From an uncultured Lactobacillaceae bacterium (GTDB taxonomy: Bacteria > Bacillota > Bacilli > Lactobacillales > Lactobacillaceae), in the NCBI GenBank assembly GCA_945273735.1, contig CALYPJ010000003.1:1-64000 (forward strand): 64,000 bases of DNA, read 5' to 3'. Each line of letters opens with the position of its first letter. The stretch's first letter is position 1. The notes beneath the pieces were generated by a model. That model was not told the DNA's origin, made no database searches, and worked only from the letters and a program-made list of their open reading frames with translations. The translations under genes were made by a program, and so were the position numbers. Below are positions 19,134 to 25,781 of this stretch, in pieces.

Positions 19134-19982
19134 GTGGAAAATACTAATAATAATTTAAAAAAACTTGATCAAAAAACTTTAAGCCAATCTTTTCATCGTT
19201 GGTTTTGGGGTGCATTAACTTGTTTTTCTCAAGAACATATGCAAACTTTTGGTTATATGGCTTCAATGCTTCCAATTTTGAAAAAGCTATATCCTAATCA
19301 TGATGATCAAGTAAATGCAATTCATGCTTATACAGCTTTCTTTAATACTAACCCAATGTTAGGCTCAGTAATTGTAGGGATAACTGCTAGTATGGAAGAA
19401 GCTCGAGCTAATGGGAAAGATATTGATGGCGAAACTATTAATGATATGAGAGCGGGATTAATGGGGCCTATCGCAGGTATCGGCGATTCTTTAATTGATG
19501 GAACTTTAATCCCAATTTTATTGGGAATTGCTTTAGGTATGTCTTCTGGAGGTTCACCAATTGGGGCTATTTTTTACATCATAGCCTGGGTAATTATTGC
19601 TTATTTTGGTCAACGATTTTTGTATTTTCGTGGCTATAAATTTGGTGATCAAGCCGTTAATTTTTTAGTTGGCAAACAAGGTGCTGCTGTAAGAAGAGCA
19701 ATTGGAATTGTCGGTAGTATGGTTGTTGGAGGAGTGTTAGCCTCTTGGGTTAACGTCACTACTTCTTTAAAATTAAAAGGTGCTGACGGTAAAATCTTTT
19801 TAAATTTGCAAGATAAACTTAATAGTATTTATCCCGGTATCTTAACAGTTATTGTTACTCTATTTTGTTGGTGGTTAATGTCTAAAAAACATGTTTCCGC
19901 AATTTGGACAATGGTCATATTGGTTGTTATTTCATTTCTGGGAGTATTAGTAGGATTCTTTAATCCGGGATTATCTTATTAA
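19134..19982 (+). CDS. PTS mannose-family EIID
   Basis: Membrane component IID (282 residues). Seen: the family segments MQTFGYMASMLPILKKLYP, NTNPMLGSVIVGITASMEEARANG, and MAGPIAGIGDSLIDGTL-like LMGPIAGIGDSLIDG. Two starts are possible: TTG 19128 (4 bases after AGGAGG, overlapping the IIC stop) and GTG 19134 (10 bases after). I chose GTG as the better codon. It completes the first mannose-family PTS in the window. Confidence 0.92.
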   Translation: MENTNNNLKKLDQKTLSQSFHRWFWGALTCFSQEHMQTFGYMASMLPILKKLYPNHDDQVNAIHAYTAFFNTNPMLGSVIVGITASMEEARANGKDIDGETINDMRAGLMGPIAGIGDSLIDGTLIPILLGIALGMSSGGSPIGAIFYIIAWVIIAYFGQRFLYFRGYKFGDQAVNFLVGKQGAAVRRAIGIVGSMVVGGVLASWVNVTTSLKLKGADGKIFLNLQDKLNSIYPGILTVIVTLFCWWLMSKKHVSAIWTMVILVVISFLGVLVGFFNPGLSY

Positions 19983-20055
19983 ATTCTTAAAATTAAGTTT
20001 AATAAGTACTTTTTAAAAAATTAAATAAGAATGATTTTAGATGAAGGGTAAAAAA

Positions 20056-20361
20056 ATGACCTTAGAGGAACTACGTAAAGGGTATGAAGAAGAGGTTGCT
20101 TATCAAAAGCATATGTTGCAAAACTTAGGTTATTGGTTCCAGTTAGCGACTATCATTAGTGGAATTGGAATTGTTATTATTTACTTTTACCATGCGAAGT
20201 CATTAATCTTAAAAATTTTAGGAATTATCTTATTTGTTTTAGGCGCTTTAGGAATGCTACTGTTCGGATATTCCGGTTGGAAAGGACAACAAAATGTACG
20301 AGCAGTAATAGATGACTATGAAAAAAAAGTCAAATGTCTTAAAAGTCAAAACAAAAGCTGA
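20056..20361 (+). CDS. Small membrane protein of the PTS-hxl operon
   Basis: A protein of about 101 residues that I do not recognise by name. It has a charged N-terminus (LEELRKGYEEEVAYQKHML), two hydrophobic segments separated by a short turn (about residues 28-46 and 51-72), and a charged C-terminus (DDYEKKVKCLKSQNKS). ATG 20056 has AAGGG eight bases upstream, while ATG 20041 lacks one. It sits 58 bp after IID and 15 bp before hxlA on the same strand, so it is probably co-transcribed. Function unknown. Confidence 0.75.
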   Translation: MTLEELRKGYEEEVAYQKHMLQNLGYWFQLATIISGIGIVIIYFYHAKSLILKILGIILFVLGALGMLLFGYSGWKGQQNVRAVIDDYEKKVKCLKSQNKS

Positions 20362-20376
20362 AATGGGAGGATAGAA

Positions 20377-21012
20377 TTGCAGGCTAGATTACAAGTAGCT
20401 CTAGATGCAATCACATTGAATGGGGCTTTAAATTTAATTGAAAAAATTCAAGATGATATTGATATAGTTGAAGTTGGGACACCATTAATGATGCATTATG
20501 GTATGAATGCAGTAGAAAAGCTATTTCAAAATTTTCCGAAGTTGCCAGTTTTGTGTGATGCAAAAATTATGGATGCAGGAAACTATGAGGCAGGTTTAGC
20601 CTTTGATGCTGGAGCAGAATATGTTACAGTTTTAGCTTTGACAGATGATTTAACAATACAAGGAGTAACAAAAGCAGCACATGATCGAAATAAGAAGGTT
20701 GTGGTTGATTTAATTAATGTTACAGATTTAAATCGAATTGAAAAATTAGAACAGTTTGGTGTTGATGTAATTGCTATTCATACAGGTGCTGATGCTCAAG
20801 CCGCTGGTCAAACCCCTCTGGATGATTTGAAAAAAATACGCCCCTTAGTAAAAAAGGCTGATTTAGCGGTTGCTGGTGGCATTAAAACAAATACAATTGA
20901 AAAGTATTTAAAAGAAAAGCCAGAAATTATTATTGTTGGTGGGGGGATATTAAACCAAGCGGATTCTGTAGCTGCAGCACATAAATTACATCAGGCGATT
21001 CAACGGGGTTAG
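20377..21012 (+). CDS. hxlA: 3-hexulose-6-phosphate synthase
   Basis: A 211-residue TIM-barrel enzyme of the orotidine-phosphate-decarboxylase superfamily. It joins formaldehyde to ribulose 5-phosphate, or runs in reverse to release it. Seen: LQVALDAITL at the start, VEVGTPLMM, the metal/catalytic motif CDAKIMDAG near residues 59-67, HTGADAQAAG near 134, and AGGI and VGGGI phosphate-binding loops. The start is TTG 20377 after GGGAGGA. It is followed 2 bp later by hxlB, the usual partner. KGPDC-type decarboxylase is the main alternative, but the hxlB partner argues against it. Confidence 0.9.
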   Translation: MQARLQVALDAITLNGALNLIEKIQDDIDIVEVGTPLMMHYGMNAVEKLFQNFPKLPVLCDAKIMDAGNYEAGLAFDAGAEYVTVLALTDDLTIQGVTKAAHDRNKKVVVDLINVTDLNRIEKLEQFGVDVIAIHTGADAQAAGQTPLDDLKKIRPLVKKADLAVAGGIKTNTIEKYLKEKPEIIIVGGGILNQADSVAAAHKLHQAIQRG

Positions 21013-21014
21013 CA

Positions 21015-21578
21015 ATGAGTGTTAAGCAGAATATTCAAGCTATTATTAATGAATTGTCTCATAATTTAAGTTTAATGGAAGACGATCAATTACAAGAATT
21101 AGTTAAAATGATTTTACCAGCCAAGCATATTTTTTTAGCTGGAGCTGGTCGCTCAGGAGTTGCTATTCAAGCTTTTGCTAATCGTTTAATGCACTTGGGT
21201 AAATCAGTTAGTGTAGTTGGAGATATCACTAGTCCCCATTCAAATGTGGATAATATTTTAATTATCGGATCGGGTTCAGGAGAAACTACAAGTTTAGTTG
21301 CTTTGGTAAATAAAGCTAAATCAAACGGTGTAAAAGTTGGATTGCTAACTATGGATCCAACATCAACTATTTCCCGAAAAGCTGATAAAATTGTGGTACT
21401 TCCTGGCAGTTCACCTAAACTCAAGCATCAACAAGATAAAATGACTTCAATTCAACCTATGGGTTCAGCCTTTGAACAATTATTGTTTTTAACTTTTGAC
21501 GGTATAGTTCTGGAATTGATGACAAAATTACAAGAAACTGAAAAAACAATGTTTGCTCGTCATGCAGATCTTGAATGA
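21015..21578 (+). CDS. hxlB: 6-phospho-3-hexuloisomerase
   Basis: A 187-residue SIS-domain isomerase that interconverts 3-hexulose 6-phosphate and fructose 6-phosphate. Seen: LAGAGRSGVAIQAFANRLMHLG, GSGSGETTSLVALV, and the C-terminal QPMGSAFEQLLFLTFD, all typical of this isomerase. Its pairing with hxlA defines the ribulose monophosphate route, which can make ribulose 5-phosphate from fructose 6-phosphate or trap formaldehyde. It is the last gene before a strong terminator. Confidence 0.9.
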   Translation: MSVKQNIQAIINELSHNLSLMEDDQLQELVKMILPAKHIFLAGAGRSGVAIQAFANRLMHLGKSVSVVGDITSPHSNVDNILIIGSGSGETTSLVALVNKAKSNGVKVGLLTMDPTSTISRKADKIVVLPGSSPKLKHQQDKMTSIQPMGSAFEQLLFLTFDGIVLELMTKLQETEKTMFARHADLE

Positions 21579-21584
21579 ATTTTT

Positions 21585-21631
21585 AAATTAAAACGACCTG
21601 TTTCAATTTTTGAAACAGGTCGTTTTAATTT
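21585..21631. terminator. Bidirectional terminator between hxlB and gntR
   Basis: A perfect 21-bp stem (21585-21605 with 21611-21631) with a 5-base loop has A and T tracts on the outer ends. It overlaps the last two bases of the convergent GntR gene's stop codon. Confidence 0.93.
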
Positions 21632-22370
21632 AATTTGAAAAATGATTTAAAGATGATTTTTGATTAATATCAATAACAAAAGAGTTTAAATCTCCACGAT
21701 AACTGGCTAAAGAATATTCAACAATTTGTTCTTGTTTATTAAAACCCCAAGTTTTGAAATAAAAAATTGGATCTTGGGGATCAATTTGTAATAGATTAGC
21801 TACTTTCTTAGAAGCTGCTTTAACTTCCAATTGTCGGCGAACGTGAACCACTTCTTGCCCATTATCTTTTAAGCATTGATATAAAGATACTTGATTAAAA
21901 TCTTCGTGTTCAATTTCGGGAACTAAAACTTGAGGTAAATAAGTTGTGACTGCAACTATCGGGTTATGATTTGCGTATCTCAATCTTCTTAATTTAAAAA
22001 CCGAGTCGCATGGTTTAATCTGTAATTGTTCAGATAAACTTGTTGAAGCAGCTATTGTCGAAAAAAATAATACTTTAGTTTGAGGAATTAACCCCTTTTG
22101 ATCAATTTCTTGATTATAATTTTCTATCACTTGCATGAATTGCTGTTGCAAGTGTTGCTGTTTGACCAAAGTTCCCCGATGTTTTCTTTTTTCGAGTAAA
22201 CCTAGATCAACTAAAGATTGTATTGCTTGACGTATAGTGGGACGACTCACATGATATATTCGAGCTAAATCAATCTCACGGGGAATTAAAGTGTTTAAGG
22301 GATAGATATTATCTTGAATTTTGTGTAAAAGATCTTGGGCTATTTGTCGATATTTTGGTGTATCACTCAT
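21630..22370 (-). CDS. GntR-family (HutC/UTRA) transcriptional regulator
   Basis: A 246-residue regulator. The N-terminal winged helix (residues about 5-72) contains DLARIYHVSRPTIRQAIQSLVDLGLLEKRKHRGTLV; the C-terminal UTRA ligand domain (about 90-235) contains LQIKPCDSVFKLRRLRYANHNPIVAVTTYLP. It lies 42 bp downstream of a deoC paralogue on the same strand and converges with the PTS-hxl operon. The likely ligand is a phosphorylated sugar from this locus. A 28-bp palindrome on the deoC promoter (23143-23170) is a good candidate target. Ligand and target are inferred. Confidence 0.88.
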   Translation of the reverse strand: MSDTPKYRQIAQDLLHKIQDNIYPLNTLIPREIDLARIYHVSRPTIRQAIQSLVDLGLLEKRKHRGTLVKQQHLQQQFMQVIENYNQEIDQKGLIPQTKVLFFSTIAASTSLSEQLQIKPCDSVFKLRRLRYANHNPIVAVTTYLPQVLVPEIEHEDFNQVSLYQCLKDNGQEVVHVRRQLEVKAASKKVANLLQIDPQDPIFYFKTWGFNKQEQIVEYSLASYRGDLNSFVIDINQKSSLNHFSN

Positions 22371-22412
22371 AGCAGTATCTTACGCTAATTTATAAAAATT
22401 TAAAACCAAGGC

Positions 22413-23132
22413 TTAAATTGTTCGCTTTATTTCAATGCTTTTAACGTTATCTATCATCATTCGTTGTTTTAGAGCGGTGATAATTTTAATACCTGAACTA
22501 GTTCCAATACGATCGGCGCCTGCTGCAATCATCGCTAAAAAGTCGTCACTATTTCGAATACCACCAGCTGCTTTAACCTTCACAGTGTCACCGACTGTTT
22601 GTTTCATCAATTTAACGTCAGCAATTTTGGCACCGCTAGGTCCAAATCCAGTAGATGTTTTAATAAAGTCTGGTTTTATTTCTTTTGCTATTTGGGCTAA
22701 TTTTTTTATTTCATCGTTGTTTAAATATGTATTTTCAAAAATAACTTTAGCTATAACATGATGATCATGGCAAATTTTAACAATTTTTGCCATTTCTTCT
22801 TTAATGTAATTATAGTTATGATTTTTAACTTCAGTTAAATTAACAACATAATCGATTTCGTTGGCGCCATTAGTAATTGCATCTTTAGTTTCAAATTCTT
22901 TAGATGCAATGCTAGTTTGACCTAAAGGAAAACTTATTGCTGCTCCTACATGGACGTTACTATCTTTTAATTCTTTAGCACAGAGGGCTGATTGAACTTG
23001 GTTAATTGCAACCATTTTAAAATGATATTTTTTAGCTTCAGAACACAGCTTTTTGATATCAGTAGCCGAAGCATTAGCATGAAGATTGGTATGATCGATC
23101 ATTTGAGCAAAATCATCTAAACTGTATTTCAT
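22413..23132 (-). CDS. deoC: Deoxyribose-phosphate aldolase (first paralogue)
   Basis: A 239-residue class I aldolase. DeoC cleaves 2-deoxyribose 5-phosphate to acetaldehyde and glyceraldehyde 3-phosphate. Seen: IDHTNL near residue 12, the Schiff-base lysine in FIKTSTGFG near 160-168, and VKAAGGIR near 190. It has its own promoter and operator and is not part of the nucleoside operon that holds the second copy at 29343. The two copies differ in many positions, so it may serve a different substrate linked to this sugar locus. Confidence 0.9.
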   Translation of the reverse strand: MKYSLDDFAQMIDHTNLHANASATDIKKLCSEAKKYHFKMVAINQVQSALCAKELKDSNVHVGAAISFPLGQTSIASKEFETKDAITNGANEIDYVVNLTEVKNHNYNYIKEEMAKIVKICHDHHVIAKVIFENTYLNNDEIKKLAQIAKEIKPDFIKTSTGFGPSGAKIADVKLMKQTVGDTVKVKAAGGIRNSDDFLAMIAAGADRIGTSSGIKIITALKQRMMIDNVKSIEIKRTI

Positions 23133-23142
23133 AACAATTCCC

Positions 23143-23195
23143 TTCTTTATATGTAATTACATATAAAGAATAATTTCCTTTTATTATTATGTCAA
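23143..23195 (-). promoter_or_regulatory. deoC promoter overlapped by a 28-bp palindrome
   Basis: On the minus strand TTGACA (23195-23190) and TATTCT (23172-23167) are 17 bp apart. A perfect 28-bp palindrome at 23143-23170, with half-site TTCTTTATATGTAA, overlaps the -10 and the presumed start of transcription and abuts the ribosome site. The core ATGTAATTACAT has the GT/AC symmetry expected of GntR-family operators. Confidence 0.8.
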
Positions 23196-23209
23196 TGGGG
23201 AAATAAGAC

Positions 23210-24022
23210 TCATTTATTTTGGACATACTTTTCCAAAGCAAAAGCTACACCACCATCATTATTACTAGGAACAATAAAGTCAGCATTTGCTAAAAGGGCT
23301 GGTGAAGCATTGGCTAAAGCAATTCCAATTCCTGCTTTTTTAATCATTGTTAAATCATTATCACCATCGCCCAATGCCATTGTTTTATTTAAGGGAATAG
23401 AAAAATAAGCAGCTAAATGTTTAAGGGCAGCAAATTTAGATACACTTTGGTCGGTTATTTCAAGATAAGTGGGTTTAGATCGGGATGTGGTAATTTTTAA
23501 TTGTGTTTTTCTAGCTAGCAAATTGCTTAATTGTTTAATTACTTGTGATTGTCCCATGCAAAGAATCTTATGAATTTTTTTTTGATTATAGATTGAATTA
23601 AAATCAATCAAACTTGGTTTAATTTGAGTAATCTTAGCTTCTTGGGAACTCCAATAATTTGGGTGTTCAATGAACCAATCCTCTCCTGAATATAAATTTA
23701 AACTAATCTTTAGGTGATTTTTTTTAATTATTTGAATAATTTGCATTGTCGATTTATTTAATAAAGGTTGTTCAAATAAAATTGTTTTATTTTGATCAAA
23801 TTTAATAATATAAGCGCCATTTAGTGTAGCTAAAGGGACTTTTAAGTTCATTTGTGATGCTAAAACAAACATTGCTTTTGCAGGTCGCGCTGAAGCTAAA
23901 CAGAAAAGTCCGCCTTTTTGAACATAATGTCGTATAGCATTTTTAACTGATGATAATAATTTATGTTGGTCATTTAAGAGCGTTCCATCAATATCACTTA
24001 AAATTAATTGAGGAATAATCAT
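23210..24022 (-). CDS. Cof-type HAD-IIB family phosphatase
   Basis: A 270-residue haloacid-dehalogenase-type sugar phosphatase. Seen: motif I LSDIDGTLL with the nucleophile Asp at residue 10, motif II ASARP near 39, the lysine of motif III in the region around 197, and motif IV GDGDNDLTMI near 218. The middle contains the C2 cap of the Cof group. AGGAGG precedes its start. It lies upstream of deoC and downstream of a transporter stub, so its original operon partner has been deleted. Substrate unknown. Confidence 0.88.
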   Translation of the reverse strand: MIIPQLILSDIDGTLLNDQHKLLSSVKNAIRHYVQKGGLFCLASARPAKAMFVLASQMNLKVPLATLNGAYIIKFDQNKTILFEQPLLNKSTMQIIQIIKKNHLKISLNLYSGEDWFIEHPNYWSSQEAKITQIKPSLIDFNSIYNQKKIHKILCMGQSQVIKQLSNLLARKTQLKITTSRSKPTYLEITDQSVSKFAALKHLAAYFSIPLNKTMALGDGDNDLTMIKKAGIGIALANASPALLANADFIVPSNNDGGVAFALEKYVQNK

Positions 24023-24029
24023 TAAAACC

Positions 24030-24209
24030 TCCTAAATCATGTTGCTCAGTACTAAAAACTTGTCGAATAATATTGTAACCAGCATAACCAATAAAGATGG
24101 CAACTAAAACACCAAATTGATGTAAGCGGTAAATTGAATGAACTTTTGAATCGGGAATCTTAAATTTGGCATCAGGTGCGGTTTTTAAAAAAGAAAATAA
24201 TTTTAAACC
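24030..24209 (-). pseudogene. N-terminal stub of a GlpT/UhpT-type sugar-phosphate transporter
   Basis: The minus-strand frame from 24209 encodes LKLFSFLKTAPDAKFKIPDS and then VAIFIGYAGYNIIRQVF. These resemble the first 50 residues of organophosphate:phosphate antiporters of the GlpT/UhpT group (APxxxxxxD, FIGYAGYYLxRKNF). There is no start codon (GGT stands where ATG is expected), and the similarity stops about 25 bases before the HAD gene's ribosome site. The other ten or more helices are missing. I read it as a start-less remnant left by an internal deletion. Confidence 0.75.
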
Positions 24210-24386
24210 TTCTATTCTAAATTTTATTTATTTACTTATAGTATACTCAAAAAATTAAACTAAAGAAGGCGCTTTACTTTGATGTTAAAATTGTTTCATT
24301 TTTGATTAAGATACTTTTATTTATGGTTGCTTATTGAAAATAAAGCTAAAATTTCAAATTTTTCTAACCTTAGGGTAATTTATTAA

Positions 24387-24415
24387 TTGACTAATGAGAA
24401 AAATTGTTCCATTAT
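24387..24415 (+). promoter_or_regulatory. Promoter of the EIIA-Glc gene
   Basis: TTGACT (24387-24392), a 17-bp spacer and CATTAT (24410-24415) lie 35 bp upstream of the EIIA gene start. Confidence 0.6.
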
Positions 24416-24449
24416 GAATTAGATTCGATCAATAAATAGGAGGAAATTG

Positions 24450-24932
24450 ATGTTTAAATTTTTGCATAAAAGTAAAGACGAAGAAATAAAGACACCACTT
24501 ACGGGTGAGGTAATTGAATTATCAGATGTTGCTGATCCTGTTTTTTCGCAAAAAATGATGGGTGAAGGTTTTGGAATTCATCCTAGTTCGGGAACGATTT
24601 ATGCGCCAGTTTCTGGCAAAGTTACTTTAGTAGCTGATACAAAACATGGAATTGGAATTACTACAGATAGTGGTTTTGAAGTATTGATACATTTAGGAAT
24701 TGATACTGTCGAACTAAAGGGTGCCCCTTTTACTATTAATATTGCTGTTGGTGATGAAGTTAAAGCTGGTCAAGAAATTGGTACAATGGATCTTGCTGCA
24801 ATTAAAGATGCTGGAAAAGATTCTACAGTAATGGTTGTAATCACGAATAGTAAAGACGTTGTTGATAAAATGACCGTTGAAACTGGTAACAAAAATGGTG
24901 GTGAAACTGCAGCCCAAGTTACAAAAAAATAA
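24450..24932 (+). CDS. Stand-alone PTS EIIA, glucose type
   Basis: A 160-residue EIIA-Glc (Crr-like) domain. It accepts phosphate from HPr and feeds glucose-family IICB permeases that lack their own IIA. Seen: the segment KTPLTGEVIELSDVADPVFSQ, and the phosphorylation site FEVLIHLGIDTVELKG with the active histidine near residue 75. ATG 24450 is five bases after AGGAGG; a TTG at 24447 is less likely. No IIC or IIB gene is adjacent, so it serves permeases encoded elsewhere. It has its own promoter and terminator. Confidence 0.92.
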   Translation: MFKFLHKSKDEEIKTPLTGEVIELSDVADPVFSQKMMGEGFGIHPSSGTIYAPVSGKVTLVADTKHGIGITTDSGFEVLIHLGIDTVELKGAPFTINIAVGDEVKAGQEIGTMDLAAIKDAGKDSTVMVVITNSKDVVDKMTVETGNKNGGETAAQVTKK

Positions 24933-24950
24933 ACATAAAAATTGATTTAG

Positions 24951-24980
24951 GCGTTAACTTAAAGAAGTTAACGCTTTTTA
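24951..24980 (+). terminator. Terminator after the EIIA-Glc gene
   Basis: A perfect 10-bp stem, GCGTTAACTT/AAGTTAACGC, with loop AAAG is followed by a T run. Confidence 0.92.
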
Positions 24981-25028
24981 TTTTAAAATGAATTCAATTT
25001 TATACTTGAAAAAAAAGAAATCATGCGT

Positions 25029-25060
25029 ATGGTAATAAAAGAACTATTACCATATTTTTT
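25029..25060 (+). terminator. Second terminator-like hairpin before the copper operon
   Basis: A 9-bp stem, ATGGTAATA (25029-25037)/TATTACCAT (25045-25053), is followed by a run of T. It insulates the copper operon promoter. Confidence 0.7.
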
Positions 25061-25065
25061 TACTG

Positions 25066-25115
25066 TTTACAAATGTAAATTTTCAAGGTATACTAATTTT
25101 ATATTTACAGTTGTA
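25066..25115 (+). promoter_or_regulatory. Copper operon promoter with two cop boxes
   Basis: TTTACA (25066-25071), a 17-bp spacer and TATACT (25089-25094) form the promoter. Two sites match the CopY box TACANNTGTA: TACAAATGTA at 25068-25077, overlapping the -35, and TACAGTTGTA at 25106-25115, just after the expected start of transcription. This is the classic paired CopY operator. Confidence 0.88.
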
Positions 25116-25133
25116 GACGATAGGAGTAGACTA

Positions 25134-25520
25134 ATGTTCAAAATTTTAATTGTAATTGGGGCATTGTTTTTGATTGGTTTTATTATTTGGTGGTTTTTAA
25201 TTCCACGGCCCCAAAAAGCGGTTACAGCACGAACAGATGTTAATCATTTACAAAACGTAACAGTTAAAGTAGACGGGGGCTATCGGCCAAGTACTGTTGT
25301 CGTTTATCAAGGTAAGCCCGCACAAATTACTTTTAATAGAATTGATCCTTCAAGTTGTTTAGAGCAAGTTGTTTTTCCAGACTGGGGAATTAGTGAGTAT
25401 TTACCGGAAAAAAAAGAACATCCCATTAAAATTGATACAAGTAAGGCAGGAGAGTATCAATATGCTTGCGGGATGAATATGTTTCATGGAAAAGTAATTG
25501 TTAAGAAAGAGAGAAAATAA
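25134..25520 (+). CDS. Membrane-anchored cupredoxin-like copper protein
   Basis: A 128-residue protein with an N-terminal membrane anchor (residues about 3-23, FKILIVIGALFLIGFIIWWF) and an extracytoplasmic cupredoxin-like domain. Candidate copper ligands are the Cys in DPSSCLE and the Cys, Met and His of YACGMNMFHG. ATG 25134 follows TAGGAG; earlier in-frame ATGs at 25023 lie upstream of the promoter and are excluded. It probably binds copper outside the cell for the ATPase encoded two genes later. Confidence 0.85.
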   Translation: MFKILIVIGALFLIGFIIWWFLIPRPQKAVTARTDVNHLQNVTVKVDGGYRPSTVVVYQGKPAQITFNRIDPSSCLEQVVFPDWGISEYLPEKKEHPIKIDTSKAGEYQYACGMNMFHGKVIVKKERK

Positions 25521-25781
25521 ATGCAAACGCAAAAAATAATTATTAAACAAGGTTATCAACCACGAACGGTCTATTTTAGACAAGGTGAGCCTGCTCAAAT
25601 AATTTTTTATCAAGAAGATCCATCTGCTTGTTTACACGAGGTTAAATCAAAAGATTTAAATCTTGATTTGGCTTTAAATGTTGGTGATGCTAGATCAGTT
25701 TCAATTAATACTGACCAAGCTAGAGAAATAAACTTTAGATGTGGAATGAATATGTTTCACGGAAAGATAATTATAGAATAA
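25521..25781 (+). CDS. Small cupredoxin-like copper-binding protein
   Basis: An 86-residue protein made of one cupredoxin-like domain with the same ligand pattern as its neighbour: Cys in DPSACLHE and CGMNMFHGKI near the end. It has no anchor or signal peptide, so it may act in the cytoplasm as a copper carrier. It starts right after the previous stop codon and overlaps the ATPase start (TAATG). I infer it replaces the N-terminal metal-binding domain that the ATPase lacks. Confidence 0.82.
   Translation: MQTQKIIIKQGYQPRTVYFRQGEPAQIIFYQEDPSACLHEVKSKDLNLDLALNVGDARSVSINTDQAREINFRCGMNMFHGKIIIE

Noticed and set aside
25023-25133. Longer cupredoxin protein starting at ATG 25023
   Set aside because: That start lies upstream of the promoter and both cop boxes and would cross a terminator hairpin.
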